64,000 nucleotides of DNA, taken from the NCBI GenBank assembly GCA_011009095.1, contig VTPC01000791.1, positions 248,001 through 312,000 of the forward strand. The letters are read 5' to 3'. Source of the stretch: Ignelater luminosus (lineage: Eukaryota > Arthropoda > Insecta > Coleoptera > Elateridae). A program made the translations under genes and the position numbers. How positions within the stretch are numbered: position 1 is the first letter of the stretch; every line of letters starts with the position of its first letter. Positions 11,706 to 24,159 of the stretch are shown piece after piece. Under the pieces are notes generated by a model. The model made no database searches. It was not told the DNA's origin and was given only the letters and a program-made list of their open reading frames with translations.

Positions 11706-13950
11706 ACGTTATTTATGAAATTACTGTTGCGATTTTGACATATTTTGACAATATTCATTGCTTCTAATTTCTTGTTTGTCTAACGGCCAACTTTCGAATT
11801 TTATGTTTAAAATAAAAATATGAGTGTTGTATGGGATTTGTTTCACACGCGACGACCTGTCACAGAGATAATAACACTAAGTTCGTGTGAACGTAACAAG
11901 ATTTAAAAAATTAAAATTTAGCAAACATCACCTCAAAAATCCAATTTTTATTTGGCATTAAGCAAAGATTAAGATCTCTTAAATTTTTTTCCGACTTCCA
12001 GGTGAGACCGAACTCTGTACAGAAAATTAAAAACAGGAAACATCAGGATCAAATTTTTCACCTTTATTGCATCCAGCAGCAGTACAATAATCACACCCTG
12101 ACATAATTAAGAGGTTAGATTGAAAAATCAGGCGATCGTTTTTAAGGTCTCGGTTGAAACGCTCGAGTGCACCACAAGTAGTGGTCGAGGTGGCTCTGTT
12201 CCCAATCCAACCCTTTTTTTAATCTATGGTGTTTAGTTTGTATTGCATACTTATAAACAATTTTTGTTATTATCACAGCCAACTTTATATTTCGTTTTAT
12301 CACTGCTATCGCGATTTTTGATTACAAAGGCTTCCAACTTCTTAATTAAGAAAAAGTGTACATATAACTCGTGAATTCCATCATTTTGATATTTTTACAA
12401 GAAATCATCTATATTGTCATGTTACCAACTTTTAATAATATAACTATCCAGCATCTCAGCACTGTTGCATTGTCATGAGAAAAACAACATCGTCCTTGAG
12501 ATTTCATCAATAGAGTATTTTTTTCAATATTTTTTTGCCAAACTAAATTCCTACAAACTGTTATATAATCCGTCACTACCAAGGACAATAAAATCACTTA
12601 GTATCCACCTTTAAAAATGAATAATGGCTTTGTCAGAATATCAGTATGAGAAAAAAGTGTAGGTAGTTCGACTAAATTAAACGACTATTACCTTACTACT
12701 ACAATGAAATCTCCTATTTACATAATTTTATTGCTTTGCCTAGTATCTTTTTTCTTCACTGACGCTTTGAAAAAAAAACAAGGTATTTCTAGTTATTACT
12801 CTTCCGTTGTGCTTTTTTTTTAGTACGAAGGTGGCTCCCCGCTCATTAACATGCTGTTAAGTTTGTGCAAGCAAAATGAATGGGTCTTTTATAGAAGTTG
12901 GCACATTATGGGAATTCACATTTTTACCAAGCGTTTTCCTTGTTAGCTTTGCGTAAACCGGCATGTTTTATAATAGTTGTTCTTGTTTTAAATTTAGTAA
13001 AAATAATTTTTATAGCCGATGGGACATATAAGAAACCATTTCTATTATGCAATAATATTTTTATTGTACACAAGGTTACTTTCTGCAATTACGCCAACAA
13101 AAGTGTATGTGTTAACATAATAGAGAAATAGTACAAGATAAAAGTTATGGATTAAAATTTAAATTTTTATAAACCGTAACGCGCTTAACAACGCGTCCGA
13201 TCAAAATTTCATTGTTTATAAAAACTCTTTTTACTTTCTGCTTTCTGCCTCCAGTAATTTTCTCGAGCCAATTATTAATTAATCAAAAATAAGTGATTGT
13301 TTCTATATAAAGCCTGGCTACTTAATACAAAAAAAAAGATAATTAAAAAATTGTTGTCACGATCAAATAATATTGTGTGCTTATTGTAAGGAAAGAATAA
13401 TAATAATAATAATAATAAATAAATTGGCATTACGTCTGATGAGTTTTGTTGTGTTGGCTTTAACGATTTAAAAAAATACTTTCACATAAATAATTAAACC
13501 GATTGAAATCAACATGGTCATTGTATTATAAAAATGTAACGCTATCGCAGCGCCTCTAGCATTCTTTGTATTTCGACTCAAAGATAAAATGAATTATAAA
13601 ACAATAAAATGTCATAATAATGTCGTTTCTCTCGAGGCAACGTATTTGGGTTAAGTTTTTTTTTAAATTCAGCTGATGCAAAGATTTGAGAGAATTTATG
13701 CGAATCAAACGTGTTTTGTTCAAATCTATAGTAATTTTGTTACTAAACGAAACTTTTATTGATTAACTGTCTAAATTGTATAGGATGTTAAATTGGCCAA
13801 TCAAAACAATAATTGTACAAACGGATTTGATGTACTCGTGAAATTTCCCACAATTGAACCGCAGTGTGTATGTCATGACATAATTTGTAATTTAGAATCA
13901 ATAATCTGTTGGTTATTTAGTGTATTATTTAGAAATCTTGATTTTGCCCC
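11706..13950. other. AT-rich intergenic stretch
   Basis: No supported gene. Around 12010-12180 the minus strand shows a short cysteine-containing frame (MSGCDYCTAAGC) that I could not extend or assign. An AAT microsatellite lies near 13397-13425. The rest is AT-rich without visible structure. Confidence 0.5.
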
Positions 13951-13954
13951 AATA

Positions 13955-14745
13955 TGTGTCCAGAAAAATATGCAGCAAATGGAAAATTCTTTTTAATAAT
14001 CAATTACTCAAAAAACTTGTTTATTTATAAAATTTTGTACTTACTCCAAAACGTCCAATAACAAAAATAAAACTTTAGAAACTTTTAAAAACAATATTTT
14101 TCCATTAAAAAACAACCAAGTTACAACAAAATTTACTCAAAATTTTTAGTTTACCCCCAACAAATCCCCACTTTTTTTTAAGTTCAAAAATCCCCAATTT
14201 TGGAAAAAATCTACATACCTGGCAACACTGCAGTACTCACAACTCAAACGGCACAAAAGTCCGAAAGGTCCAGAAGGCCCAAACAGCTTAAGAAGCCCGA
14301 ACGGCATGAACGGCCTGATAGACCCGAGAAGTTCAAAAGGCCTGACAGATTAAAACGGCCCGATAACCCCAAGAGATCTAAACGCCTCCGTAGACCCGAA
14401 GAGTCCGAAAAGCCCGACTTCCCGATAGACTCGAAGGGACGAGAAGTACAAAAGGTCCGCCAGATCAAAACGGCCCGATAGCCCCGAAGAGCCGAGAAGT
14501 ACGAAAGGCCTGACAGATCAAAACTGCTCAATAGCCCCGAAGGCCAAGAGATCAAAACGGTTCCGTAGACCCGAAGAGCCGAGAAGTCCGAAAAGCCTAA
14601 CTTCCCGATAGACGCAAAGGGCGGAGCAGTCGAAAAAGCTCGACAAGATTGAACGGCTCGAGAGGCCCGATTTTTAATTCAAGGCCCGATCCGACCCAAA
14701 CCTGAGCTACATAAAAACCCTACTAGAAAATCCGGTCCGTGAAGG
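13955..14745 (+). repeat. Interspersed repeat with 9-bp array (copy III)
   Basis: The 5' module (ccaatatgtgtccag near 13950, then aaaattttgtacttactcca, ending tacctggcaacactgcagta at about 14215-14235) matches modules at 36980-37205 and 45530-45815. The 9-bp array at about 14245-14720 follows, with units such as gcccgatag and gtccgaaag. In one frame the array reads as repeats of two residues followed by P (ERPDRPEKFKRP), which explains the 93- and 103-residue open frames there. Confidence 0.75.
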
Positions 14746-14749
14746 CCTC

Positions 14750-16497
14750 TACCTCCTCGACCAAGACTTTCCAGTTGGTTACATATTTTATCAATTACAC
14801 AAATTCTCAAGATGTAAAGCCCTGTAACTAAGGTATTCAATGTTTTCTTTTTTTGCTAAGATATTCTATTTTAGTGGTTTAGAAAAATAACCAGAATTCG
14901 TCTTCCACCATTTATAAACAGTGGGAGCAGCTGTTTTTTAGCGGCTTTTTCTTTTGGAATTTCCAGACATTTAATAACATTATGAAAATTCTCATCGGTA
15001 AATTCTTAAAATTCTTTTTACAGCTTAGATAAGCTAGATTGTTAAGGTTATTGCTTATAGACGATATAACTATTATGACTTTTAGTCGAAGAGAGCACTA
15101 CGAATAGAGATGCCCACATTCTTCTTACTAAATAAGCCCGTCTCTACCTAAGTTACCTAATAAAATTTCAATTATGCCTATAGGTCAACTAATCTTAACC
15201 GTTTACGGAATGTTTAATGTTACTACCAGTTTTTGTAAGTTTTATTTTAACAAATTAATATCCCTAATAAACAGGCATATTCTTCAAACTTGCTTATATG
15301 CTAAAAGGTTATTGTCACTTAACGGGTGAATCAATAATGTTATGAAATTTGTTATTTTTAAAGTTCAACAAAAACAATGACAAAAAGATCTTATACATCA
15401 AACTAGTACCTAGATAATTATGTAAATTAAAAAATATCTTTTTATATACCTGGCTTTCCCCAAATCTCAACATCATTAATATTTTCATCCTAGAGAAAAA
15501 TTCCCGGATGTGCTTCAGGTTTTAAGAATCTAAGATTGTTTACCTTTTTTTTCATGGGTAATTCCCATCCAAAGCTTAGACGACAGATATTTAATTATTC
15601 TACACTTTTGGAAATATGTTCATAAAATAGTCCATTATACATTCCGTTCGAGTAACAGAAGAAGTTTGACGTTTTCGATTTACATAGCAGGGAAAACACG
15701 TGCAGGAAATTTAATGATGCCAATGACATAAATGTCCTTACCGCGACAAGTTCAATTTTACTTTGTTTTTCTTTTTCTTTGGGAAAAACGAAGCCACAAA
15801 CATATTATTACTATCACTGGAATTCTTTCCTCTGCTAATAGCTTCAATTATACGTATAAAAATAAGAATGAGCAATTAGCATACTTTGGTTTTTATCTTC
15901 TTTAAATTCAATTTCTACAAATTTTCACCTGCTTACCACTCAACTATATAATTATACTTAAATTACAGTTAGCTATATCCATTTTATTGTTATAATTCTT
16001 GAAGAACAAAAGCTTTTATGTACAATTTAACAATACTAGCTCTTATAAGTGAATGGCGTGTGGTTTATGTTCCAATTATTCAAAAAGTAAAATTCGCCCA
16101 CGTCTCGCAACCTTGACGCCCGTTGAAATCACGAGTGATCGAGTGACTTCTGACCCTTACTCCGTCTCTGTCTGCTCTCGGCAGGTTTATAATATCAATC
16201 CTAATTACGAGTCTGCAATTAAATGCACTTGCAGAACGTGAAGGTGTGGCAGGAACAAAATGCTGTATCCACTTGGGAAAAGCACTTCTAGTAGAAAGGA
16301 CCAAGGCTAGGCTTTTAATAATTACAAGATCATTTATTCTACTCTATATTCGTGCCCGCTATTATTACGGCAAAGTGCTGCGGCGCGTAACGATTTAAAC
16401 AGCATAAGCGAAAGTTAGTTGTTTTTTGTTTCAAGTAATATTTTTACAGTTAAATAATTTAAATAATATTAACTAATAAACGTTTAATTTCTTACAG
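14750..16497. other. Non-coding stretch upstream of the secreted-protein gene
   Basis: No coding exon is supported. A segment around 14960-15010 (cagacatttaataacattat) recurs near 42950. The stretch should hold the promoter and 5' untranslated exon(s) of the gene whose coding exon starts at 16498, because that exon is preceded directly by a splice acceptor (tttcttacag); I could not place those exons. Confidence 0.5.
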
Positions 16498-19400
16498 ATG
16501 CTCTGGTTACTAATCCTTTGGTTCGCCTGTTTCTTTTCGCCGGCGTTTGGAAATCGACACGGCCATCCTGTCACCGTGAAGAAACCCAACTTCGCAAATT
16601 TCCCAATCGACCTTATGACAGCTAGCACAAGTGCAGTACAAAAAACGAATCCGTCGAAAATGAAATTAGATGAAGATAGAAAAACACTTTCGCAGCAAGT
16701 GGCAGATGGAAAATACGGTCTCATACAACAAGAACTTTTTACTAATCCGGTTGCACGACCAGGTGTATTAAGTTACGATAATAATAGTGAAGTGCCTAAA
16801 GATAATGTGAATAACTTGGGTGGATTAAATAAAAGTGACATTTGGTTAGCGGAAAATCACTTATTAGTGTTAAAAGGTGGTGTGTACCCATTAATCGAAA
16901 CAATACCGGAATATACGAAACCAGCATGGCCACCTATCGATGATTACGATGCGCCTAGACGACAAGTAAAATTACCTAAACATCCGAAAGTGCCGCCGCC
17001 CTTTCCCGTCCAACTCACCGATGGCGGGCCCATCCAAATCCTGGGGACAAACTTTACGAGAACGATTAATGATTCGCTCTTCTCGCCGCCATATGCCGTA
17101 CCGTCCCTGGAAGGATATGACCCAGGAAATGGTCCGATCTTTCCACCAGCCCCATATCCATATCCGCCCAACGCTACTTCCGGGGAAACTCCGTTCCCAG
17201 CTCCTCCTTACCCTCCCGCAATTCAAGGGGCTAAACCAGAACATGGAGCTCCACCTCCACAGTCCCCGTTTCCAATAAATGGCGGTTTGCCCCCTTTTTT
17301 CGATTCCTTGCCGCCTGGTTCGGCAATATTACCGCCGCCAAACAACCTGACAGACCAGTTCGACGAAGACGACCTTTCGATCTACTACCCCCCACCTTAC
17401 AGTTTTTATTATCCAAAGGATAATTCTACCGAAGTGCCACCCGGGCCGTTAGTACCAGGAATTGTTTTACCACCGCCACCGGACTTCTTCGGCCTTCTCG
17501 CTAAACCTTCCCCCACCACGCCTACAAGCAGACCTACAACAACAACATATCCTTCAACAACCCCTCTTGTACCAACCGAACTTACAACGAGTAAGACGCG
17601 TAAACCGGATACAAGCAAGACGAAAACAGTTACATCAAAACCAACTACAAGAACTAAACCAGTTTATCACACAACTTCTTTGCCAGGATTGGTAGATAAG
17701 AAACCGCAGTCAAATAGAAATAAAACCATAAGTGTAACAGTGTTACGCCCAATAAAACCACCAACAAGGAAACCTTCGATTTATATTTATGATAATACTG
17801 TGCCAAACAAACCATTTGAAGAATATGGACCACCTCCGCCACCAACACGACATCGGGGCAGAATTACAATTACTACAACTAAAGTGCCACTTCGAGCTTA
17901 CTTTACCACAACCAATGAGATAGATAAGAATCTTGTTACGCGCATACCAGAAATCGAACAATACACTACAAGAAGCAGCCCACAGAAACAACGGTCAAAG
18001 CAGCCAACTCAAATTTATTACTACGATGATGCACCATTAACCAACAGCATATCGACGCCTTATCCCGTTCTTCAGTCAAATCGTTATATTAATTTAACAA
18101 AAGATTACTACCGCAAACCAGAAGAAGGTGCAAGAAAGTATTCTCCTAAACAACCTTTTGTGCAAGTGCAACAGACTCCAACGCAGCCGCAATATTTCTA
18201 TTTGCCGAGTAAAACGTACATAACGCAACGGCCACAGAATAAGATACTCCAGCAAACGCTTTCGCCAAATCACTTTAAGACGCACATATTGAAATTACAA
18301 GAACAAATTCAATCATACCAGAGACCACCAAAACAACAATATAAAGAAACTGTATACGATATTCAAAATACCAATCAAGCACTGCTACCACCTAAGCCAG
18401 TTTACAAACAGAATCTGTTTGATTTTCAAAACAACAACAACCAGAATATTCAGTCTTCCCGGCCGGTTTATAAACAAACCATATACAAACTTCAAAATGA
18501 CAATCATGAGATACCATCTCCCAAACCTGTTTATAACCAGAACGTGTTTCAGATTCAAGATGAAATACCATCATCCAAACCAGTTTACCAATATAGTTTT
18601 GAGGTCGCTAACTATAGAGAACAACACGATAAGTTCCAGGTTCCTACAGTTTCAGAACATACCCGTCAAGGTAAAGTAAGGAATCTACCCAAATATACAG
18701 TACAGCTTGAACCTGCTGTAGAAATAACCACAACTAAACGTCCTATTTATCAGAACACAGTACCTAGTGTATATTACCAGGAAGATTTTAATGCTCCTCG
18801 AAAATATTATACAAATAACGTTCCTGATTATCACTACCAAGAGCAACAATATACATCAGCATCCGTAACGCCTCATCCAATAGAAGATCAAACTTATACA
18901 GTGACTCCTAACCCAGTATACCAAACATATTATACCAAGCAGGACGAGCAGTATTTCGATGATATTACAAAAAAGTATTTCACCACGTTTGGTAAGAAAA
19001 TACCAACTTCTACAACTCCTATCCCGACCATAGAGGCACCTACAAATCACAGGCAAATAGTTTATTCACAACCGGAAGAAAATACAAGAATCAGAACAAA
19101 CCGACCGAGCTATTTTGCAAACTCAGCTTTAAGAGGCGATGTCGTGGTAAATTATGTAAACGAAGCTCCACCTCAGAATATACATCACCCTCAATATGTA
19201 CAGTTGAAACAACCAACGCAACCATATCCTCAGGTCTCAAAACAAGTACCCCAATTTGCCCAGGTTGCTCAGGCTTTCTTACCACAGATTAATGAAAACT
19301 ACAGAAAGAAAATTCCTAAGAATAACATACAAACAATACAAGCCATAAGTATACCAGCACAAGGCGAAGGTAAGCCAGGGTCGTTTATATCTTACGAGCT

Positions 19401-19524
19401 GCCAGGAGATGATGGTGCTCACTTCTACTTTTTAACACCTCAACTAACACAGAAGGACAATCGTGGTGATATAGCTTATTATTACACTCCACAATCGAAT
19501 CCTAGAATACGAAGGAATTCGTAA
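16498..19524 (+). CDS. Secreted Pro/Tyr/Gln-rich protein, probably extracellular matrix
   Basis: A single open frame encodes 1008 residues. It starts with a clear signal peptide (MLWLLILWFACFFSPAFG) directly after a splice acceptor (ttacag at 16492-16497); an in-frame stop lies shortly upstream, so this ATG is well supported. The order is: an acidic/basic N-terminal part to about residue 140; a proline-rich region (about 140-340) with PPPF, PPAPYPYPP and PPPPDFF; a Thr/Ser/Pro mucin-like region (about 335-400); a Tyr/Gln/Asn-rich region with four imperfect repeats around KPVY (about 630-700); and a C-terminus with YELPGDDGAHFYFLTP. Several N-x-S/T sites are present. I found no cysteine after the signal peptide. 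Such composition fits a structural matrix, cuticle or mucin-like protein; that function is inference and I recognise no named family. Confidence 0.9.
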   Translation: MLWLLILWFACFFSPAFGNRHGHPVTVKKPNFANFPIDLMTASTSAVQKTNPSKMKLDEDRKTLSQQVADGKYGLIQQELFTNPVARPGVLSYDNNSEVPKDNVNNLGGLNKSDIWLAENHLLVLKGGVYPLIETIPEYTKPAWPPIDDYDAPRRQVKLPKHPKVPPPFPVQLTDGGPIQILGTNFTRTINDSLFSPPYAVPSLEGYDPGNGPIFPPAPYPYPPNATSGETPFPAPPYPPAIQGAKPEHGAPPPQSPFPINGGLPPFFDSLPPGSAILPPPNNLTDQFDEDDLSIYYPPPYSFYYPKDNSTEVPPGPLVPGIVLPPPPDFFGLLAKPSPTTPTSRPTTTTYPSTTPLVPTELTTSKTRKPDTSKTKTVTSKPTTRTKPVYHTTSLPGLVDKKPQSNRNKTISVTVLRPIKPPTRKPSIYIYDNTVPNKPFEEYGPPPPPTRHRGRITITTTKVPLRAYFTTTNEIDKNLVTRIPEIEQYTTRSSPQKQRSKQPTQIYYYDDAPLTNSISTPYPVLQSNRYINLTKDYYRKPEEGARKYSPKQPFVQVQQTPTQPQYFYLPSKTYITQRPQNKILQQTLSPNHFKTHILKLQEQIQSYQRPPKQQYKETVYDIQNTNQALLPPKPVYKQNLFDFQNNNNQNIQSSRPVYKQTIYKLQNDNHEIPSPKPVYNQNVFQIQDEIPSSKPVYQYSFEVANYREQHDKFQVPTVSEHTRQGKVRNLPKYTVQLEPAVEITTTKRPIYQNTVPSVYYQEDFNAPRKYYTNNVPDYHYQEQQYTSASVTPHPIEDQTYTVTPNPVYQTYYTKQDEQYFDDITKKYFTTFGKKIPTSTTPIPTIEAPTNHRQIVYSQPEENTRIRTNRPSYFANSALRGDVVVNYVNEAPPQNIHHPQYVQLKQPTQPYPQVSKQVPQFAQVAQAFLPQINENYRKKIPKNNIQTIQAISIPAQGEGKPGSFISYELPGDDGAHFYFLTPQLTQKDNRGDIAYYYTPQSNPRIRRNS

Positions 19525-19932
19525 GAGAAAAGTATTTTTTAGAATTTAATTGTGATTTAATACCAGTGAACTTGTAATGCAGATTGTTACACGGGCCAGT
19601 TTATTAGTTCATTTTAACTTGATAAAGAAAGTGTTAAGTGCGGCCTGTGGTTTCTATTTGTGTGTTTAATATGTCACCAAAGAACAATTATTATTTTGTG
19701 AAGATGATGTAGACGCGTACTGATATGTAATGACAAATATTGTGTAAATATTTGCTTAAAATACTCAAGTGATGAATTAATTAATGATTTAGGTAAAGAA
19801 GCATAATGTATTTATTTAACGGAATAAGTGATTAATAGAATAGAAAATAGAGGCAATTTAGTTAGATGACTACCTACTACATTGCTTTGCTGTAAAACGA
19901 AATTACTCAGTCGCCTCTATGAGAAGACTGTC

Positions 19933-19938
19933 AATAAA
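19933..19938 (+). promoter_or_regulatory. Polyadenylation signal
   Basis: AATAAA lies about 410 bases after the stop codon of the secreted-protein gene and is followed by a TG-rich stretch (aatgtgttgtaattgtggtt) suited to cleavage. It is the best candidate for the transcript end. Confidence 0.6.
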
Positions 19939-19939
19939 G

Positions 19940-21080
19940 AAACGTATTAAATATAATGTGTTGTAATTGTGGTTTCCGATTTTACTTTAAACAGAACTTT
20001 AGAATAATATGTTTATGATCTAGATTTTCTGCAATTTTATTGCATATTACTTCTTAAAAGAACTGCATTAATCAACGTAAAATAAGTTTAACAATTTGGC
20101 TGCACTTTGCTTGGAAGATAATGTTGCAATTTAATCTCCCATTGCATGCAAAATTCAAACAGCACGTCTTCGAACATCAATATATTTACTTCTTATAATT
20201 TCAATGTGATTACTAGAAAAATCAACTGCACTTTAATTTTTATCACAGTATACTGTAGGAGAGCTTTAAAAATGGTCGCATGAAGTGTGTCAGGTGTAAT
20301 TCGAATCATATAAAATTTTGGAAGATTAGTAGAGTAATTTAGAAGAATATAACTAAATAAGACAAAAGAGAAGAAGGGGTGAGTGCAGTTTAAAGGATAA
20401 AAAAATTTCAAAAAGGTAATCATTTAAAAAGAAAAGAATTAAAAATTAAAATTAAGAAAACAAGATATAGATATCAGATAATAAAAATTTTAACTATTGC
20501 AAATAAGTAGGTTAGACAACCAAACAGACATCAAAACCAAACATGTCAAAACAATTTAACATTGGCAGATTTCTGAATGCTGACACCTGATTCACGTAAG
20601 TCAAAATTTCATAAAAAAAATGTAGATGCAACACACTATGCTGCATACCCTTTTGCATTCTATAGCTAATGTAGTAATAGTTACAAACTATCAACGTAAA
20701 AAATTCTTTGAATTAACGTATTTGTGGAAGGTGCAGGTTTTAGGTAGTTTGTAATGTTTACAATAGGTTCTTGGAAATAAGTCATAAAGTCTTTACATGA
20801 GATGATTTATTGACTAGAAGTCTGTTTATTTCAATTTCAAGTTTTTCTTTGTATGTTTAAACTCGCTGAAACAACTTCAGTTTTGAAACGATATATGTAT
20901 TAACTTTAATATTTAATACTATAACCAATAAAGATCAAACTATAGCAATTATTTTATTTATAATAACTCAAACCAATCAGAAAGCAGCTTTCCAAAGCCA
21001 GCCATTGTTTTTAATTGGCAATTAAAAATTGAAAATGGAAATACTGCATTGCATCCTAGTCCTTTAATGGATTATTTTCA
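19940..21080. other. AT-rich stretch without features
   Basis: No coding exon or recognisable element. The C-terminal exons of NAA15 were sought here on the minus strand and not found. Confidence 0.55.
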
Positions 21081-21099
21081 ATTTTAGGCTATTTTATTG

Positions 21100-22740
21100 G
21101 TTAATATTAATAATATGCAATGCGAGGATTGAGAAGTTGGTAATTTCAGTTTGGCATGAGCCTTGAATACACTACACATAGTAAAAGTCATAACTTCTGG
21201 AAACATTTTTTGAGATACTCGGCACATAATTGGTGGTCCCCCTGCTTTTAATAGTTCTACTGGTATATTTCCTGGTCCTGGTGAACGGCCAGCTTTCATT
21301 TTTTTTAAGGATATATGAACGTCCTCAACAGTAACAGTCACTTCATTATTCACATTTGTGTCATCTATCTCTTCTGCTTCTTCTTGGTATTCTTGTCGAT
21401 TTTCTCCCAGCAAGTGCTTGTAGCGTCTTCTCCATACCGTCATTGGTATCAAATTATCTATTTCTTTATTCACATGATCTGTCTTCATATGGGAAATGGT
21501 TTTCCATACTTCTGTGGTTTGTGATCCCCTATACAGTTCTCTATTTGAAGACATTTCTGTTTCCACATGTTATTCTTTGCCTCTTTTATTTTTTATCAGT
21601 TCTCTATTAGTGTTTGGTATTTTTCTCTGTTATGAGTAGCTAGTAGACTAACCATTTCTTGTATGCTTCAGTTTTCTCCACTATCATTTGTTTTACTTCT
21701 TCTGTTATCCATGGCGGGTTTGCTTCTCTTCTTTTTTTGTCTTCTGTGCCCAGTGTTTCTCTTGTTATTTTTTTAATTATATCTTTAAGGTTGCCATATT
21801 CCTCCTCGATGCACTCATTGCGTTGTATGTTTCTTAACTCTACCTCTAGTTTTCGTTGAAAGAGATTGTGAATACTTTCCTGTTTCAGAAGATACAATTG
21901 AAATCTTTCTCCATCAACTGTCTGTCCTTGTTCTAGGTTTCTTACTATTGGACGTCTTTGGTTGTAGGGACAAACTATTTTAGCTAACACCAGATAATGG
22001 TCTGAGCCACAATTTGACCCCCTCTTTACTCTACAATCCTAAGGTACTATTTTTGGTTTCTCACATATTATTACGTAATCGATAATTGATTTCTGATGTA
22101 CTGATGGTCGTTCCCAGGTGTACCGACGAAGTAAGAGTTCAGAATTTTCAAATTGCACTGTTTGCACAGTTTATTAAAATTTCAACGGAGGTATTTATTA
22201 CGTTTTCCTCATGTGGTCCAACATCAGCATTAAATTCTTAACCCCACTCTAGCATTGAGATCTCCTGCTATTAAGATCTGGTGTGCTTTTATTGTAAACA
22301 ATACTTGTGCTAAGGCCCAGTAAAAATTATCTTTGACTTGTTGAGGTGAGTTATCTGTTGAGGCATAAACTCCGATAGTTTCAAATCCAAACAAGGACAC
22401 GGCTGTTGTAATGATTCGTTCTGATTTATATTGATAGTCTTTTAGATATTTTTTGAAACTTTTTTTTCAAGAGAAGAACCACCTCAGTTCGAGCATGCTG
22501 ACTTTTATTTACGCCTGATCATGTCATAATTTGATCCACCATTATTTTCATAACCTTTTCCTTTCTTCTTTGTTTCGGTCAGTATTGTAATATCCATTTG
22601 TTGTTTTTTTAATCTTCAAGAATTTCTTTAGTCTTCTTTGTCACGCCTTGTATGTTCCAAGTTCCAATTTTGCGAGACCTTTTCATAGCCTGTTGTCGTC
22701 TCCGTTTATTTCCATCTGTTTTCCGAGACTTGGTTTCCAT
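21100..22740 (-). pseudogene. Non-LTR retrotransposon (LINE), endonuclease plus start of reverse transcriptase
   Basis: The minus strand holds a broken LINE ORF2. From about 22740 it begins with an endonuclease-type segment (IGTWNIQGVTKKTKEI), reaching the late endonuclease motif region (NCGSDHYLV) near 22000. This continues into the open part at 21640-21990 (PPWITEEVKQMI) and the N-terminal part of the reverse transcriptase at 21084-21566 (LKKMKAGRSPGPGNIPVELL, a conserved early motif). Many stops and frameshifts interrupt the endonuclease part. The catalytic YxDD region is absent, so the copy is truncated at its 3' side near 21100. The clade was not resolved; the sequence resembles LINEs abundant in leaf-beetle genomes (recall, not a search). 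Confidence 0.82.
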
Positions 22741-22916
22741 TGTTTTAGCTTCATTATGACTTTCCAAGAATGAGTTTATTGCAAACTATAATAGTTGTAA
22801 AACTTGTTGGATAAATCTTGGTTATCACTTATCAATATGACGAATGTATTATTATTATTGCTGTAGTTATTAAATGATCCAAAATAATTAGCACTCAACT
22901 TGCTTTGTTTTAATTT

Positions 22917-23295
22917 TCAACGAACTCCGAAGGAGTCGTTACTGAATTTGCAAAGTCTGTCTGCATGCATGTATGTATGTACGCCCGCATTTTTTGTCAA
23001 ATTTTAAAATTTTGACTTCAGATTTGGATTCTACATCAAAAACTAAAGACCACGTGGTATCTTCAGTTTTTTGATAACTCTTTGAGAACATGGTCAAAAT
23101 GGCTGCCAAAAATTGGAAAATTTAAAACATTTTTTTTTTATTTGAGAATTGTATTCTACATCAAAAAATAGGAGAAACGTATACTTTTAGTTTTTTGATA
23201 TCACCTCGGGAACATGATCAAAATAGCCGCCAAAATTTGAAAAAGGTAACAAAACAGGAGTTCGTTGTGGTTATGCTTTGCGTTCCAAGATGTTT
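22917..23295 (+). repeat. Interspersed repeat, copy 1 (direct partner at 41877)
   Basis: From caacgaactccgaaggagtc through attctacatcaaaaactaaa and gatatcacctcgggaacatg to gttcgttgtggttatgcttt, the stretch matches 41877-42230 in the same orientation with few differences. It contains two related half-units (attctacatcaaaaa occurs twice). No protein is encoded. Confidence 0.75.
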
Positions 23296-23499
23296 AAAAT
23301 TCTTTTCTGTGTTTTGGTCAGCGTAAATGGCTAATTACAGTCTGACGTCCTACATTACTCAAGTCAAATGTTTTCATACATACCTAGTAGTATCACAAGT
23401 TCTTATACAAACAAAATTAACTATTTCTAAATATTTTATTCAGAATTGTAACAAAACTTTCTTATAATAAATTCATATATGAATGTACATTACAACATC

Positions 23500-24150
23500 A
23501 GCACTAAACTTCAAAGTATCCTCCCTTGGCAGCCACACAAACTTTTAGTCTCCGGGCTTTGATCTCAGTACGCACCTTTTCTTGTGAAAAAGCATCCATT
23601 TCTTCACTAATGACTGTTTTAGACTTTTCAAACTTGCGTGGGGTTTTGAGCAGACATCCAGCTTGAATTTCTTCCAGAAGTCATATTCCAGTGGATTTAG
23701 ATCTGGAGAGGCTGAAGGCCAATCTTCCTTTGTAATACAATCAGGGATTTTTTCTTTTAGCCAGTTTTGGACCATTTTGTCTCCATGTGAAAGAACAGAG
23801 TCCTGTTGAAACGTCCAGCTTTGGCCATTAAATATGGATGTGTTTAATGGTTCCACTATGGGGACTAAAATTTCTTCAGTATAATCTTTTGCCTTGATTT
23901 TGACTGCTTGAGGCACAAAATACAGTTATGTTTTACTAGTCCTACTTGCACCCATCCAAACCATCACAGAATCTGGGTGACAAGTTCTTTTTGAGACAGG
24001 AGAATGCTTTTAGTTGATTTTGCGTCAATTCGATCGTTCTGCTTGTTAAACTTCTCTTCTACTGTAAAAACCTTTTTGTCAGTGAAGAGAATTCTTTTCC
24101 AACTCTCACCTGCATACTGTTTCAAGAGTGCCCAGCTTTTAATGAGCCTA
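23500..24150 (-). pseudogene. Tc1/mariner-like transposase, C-terminal two-thirds
   Basis: On the minus strand a segment near 24060-24130 (RILFTDKKVFTVEEKFNKQN) precedes the open stretch at 23545-23916. That stretch contains WTFQQDSVLSHGDK and EDWPSASPDLNPLEYDFW, the second and third acidic-residue regions of Tc1/mariner transposases. A frameshift leads to a tail readable as CVAAKGGYFEV, a common C-terminal ending in this superfamily. The N-terminal DNA-binding part and the element's ends are not visible, so this is a truncated, inactive remnant. Confidence 0.82.
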
Positions 24151-24159
24151 TTTTGCTTT

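Noticed and set aside
14200..14555. RP-rich 93-residue and LS-rich 103-residue frames
   Set aside because: They are produced by the 9-bp array of copy III, with no start context or homologous protein.
21315..21859. Plus-strand hydrophobic frames
   Set aside because: They are antisense shadows of the LINE remnant on the minus strand.
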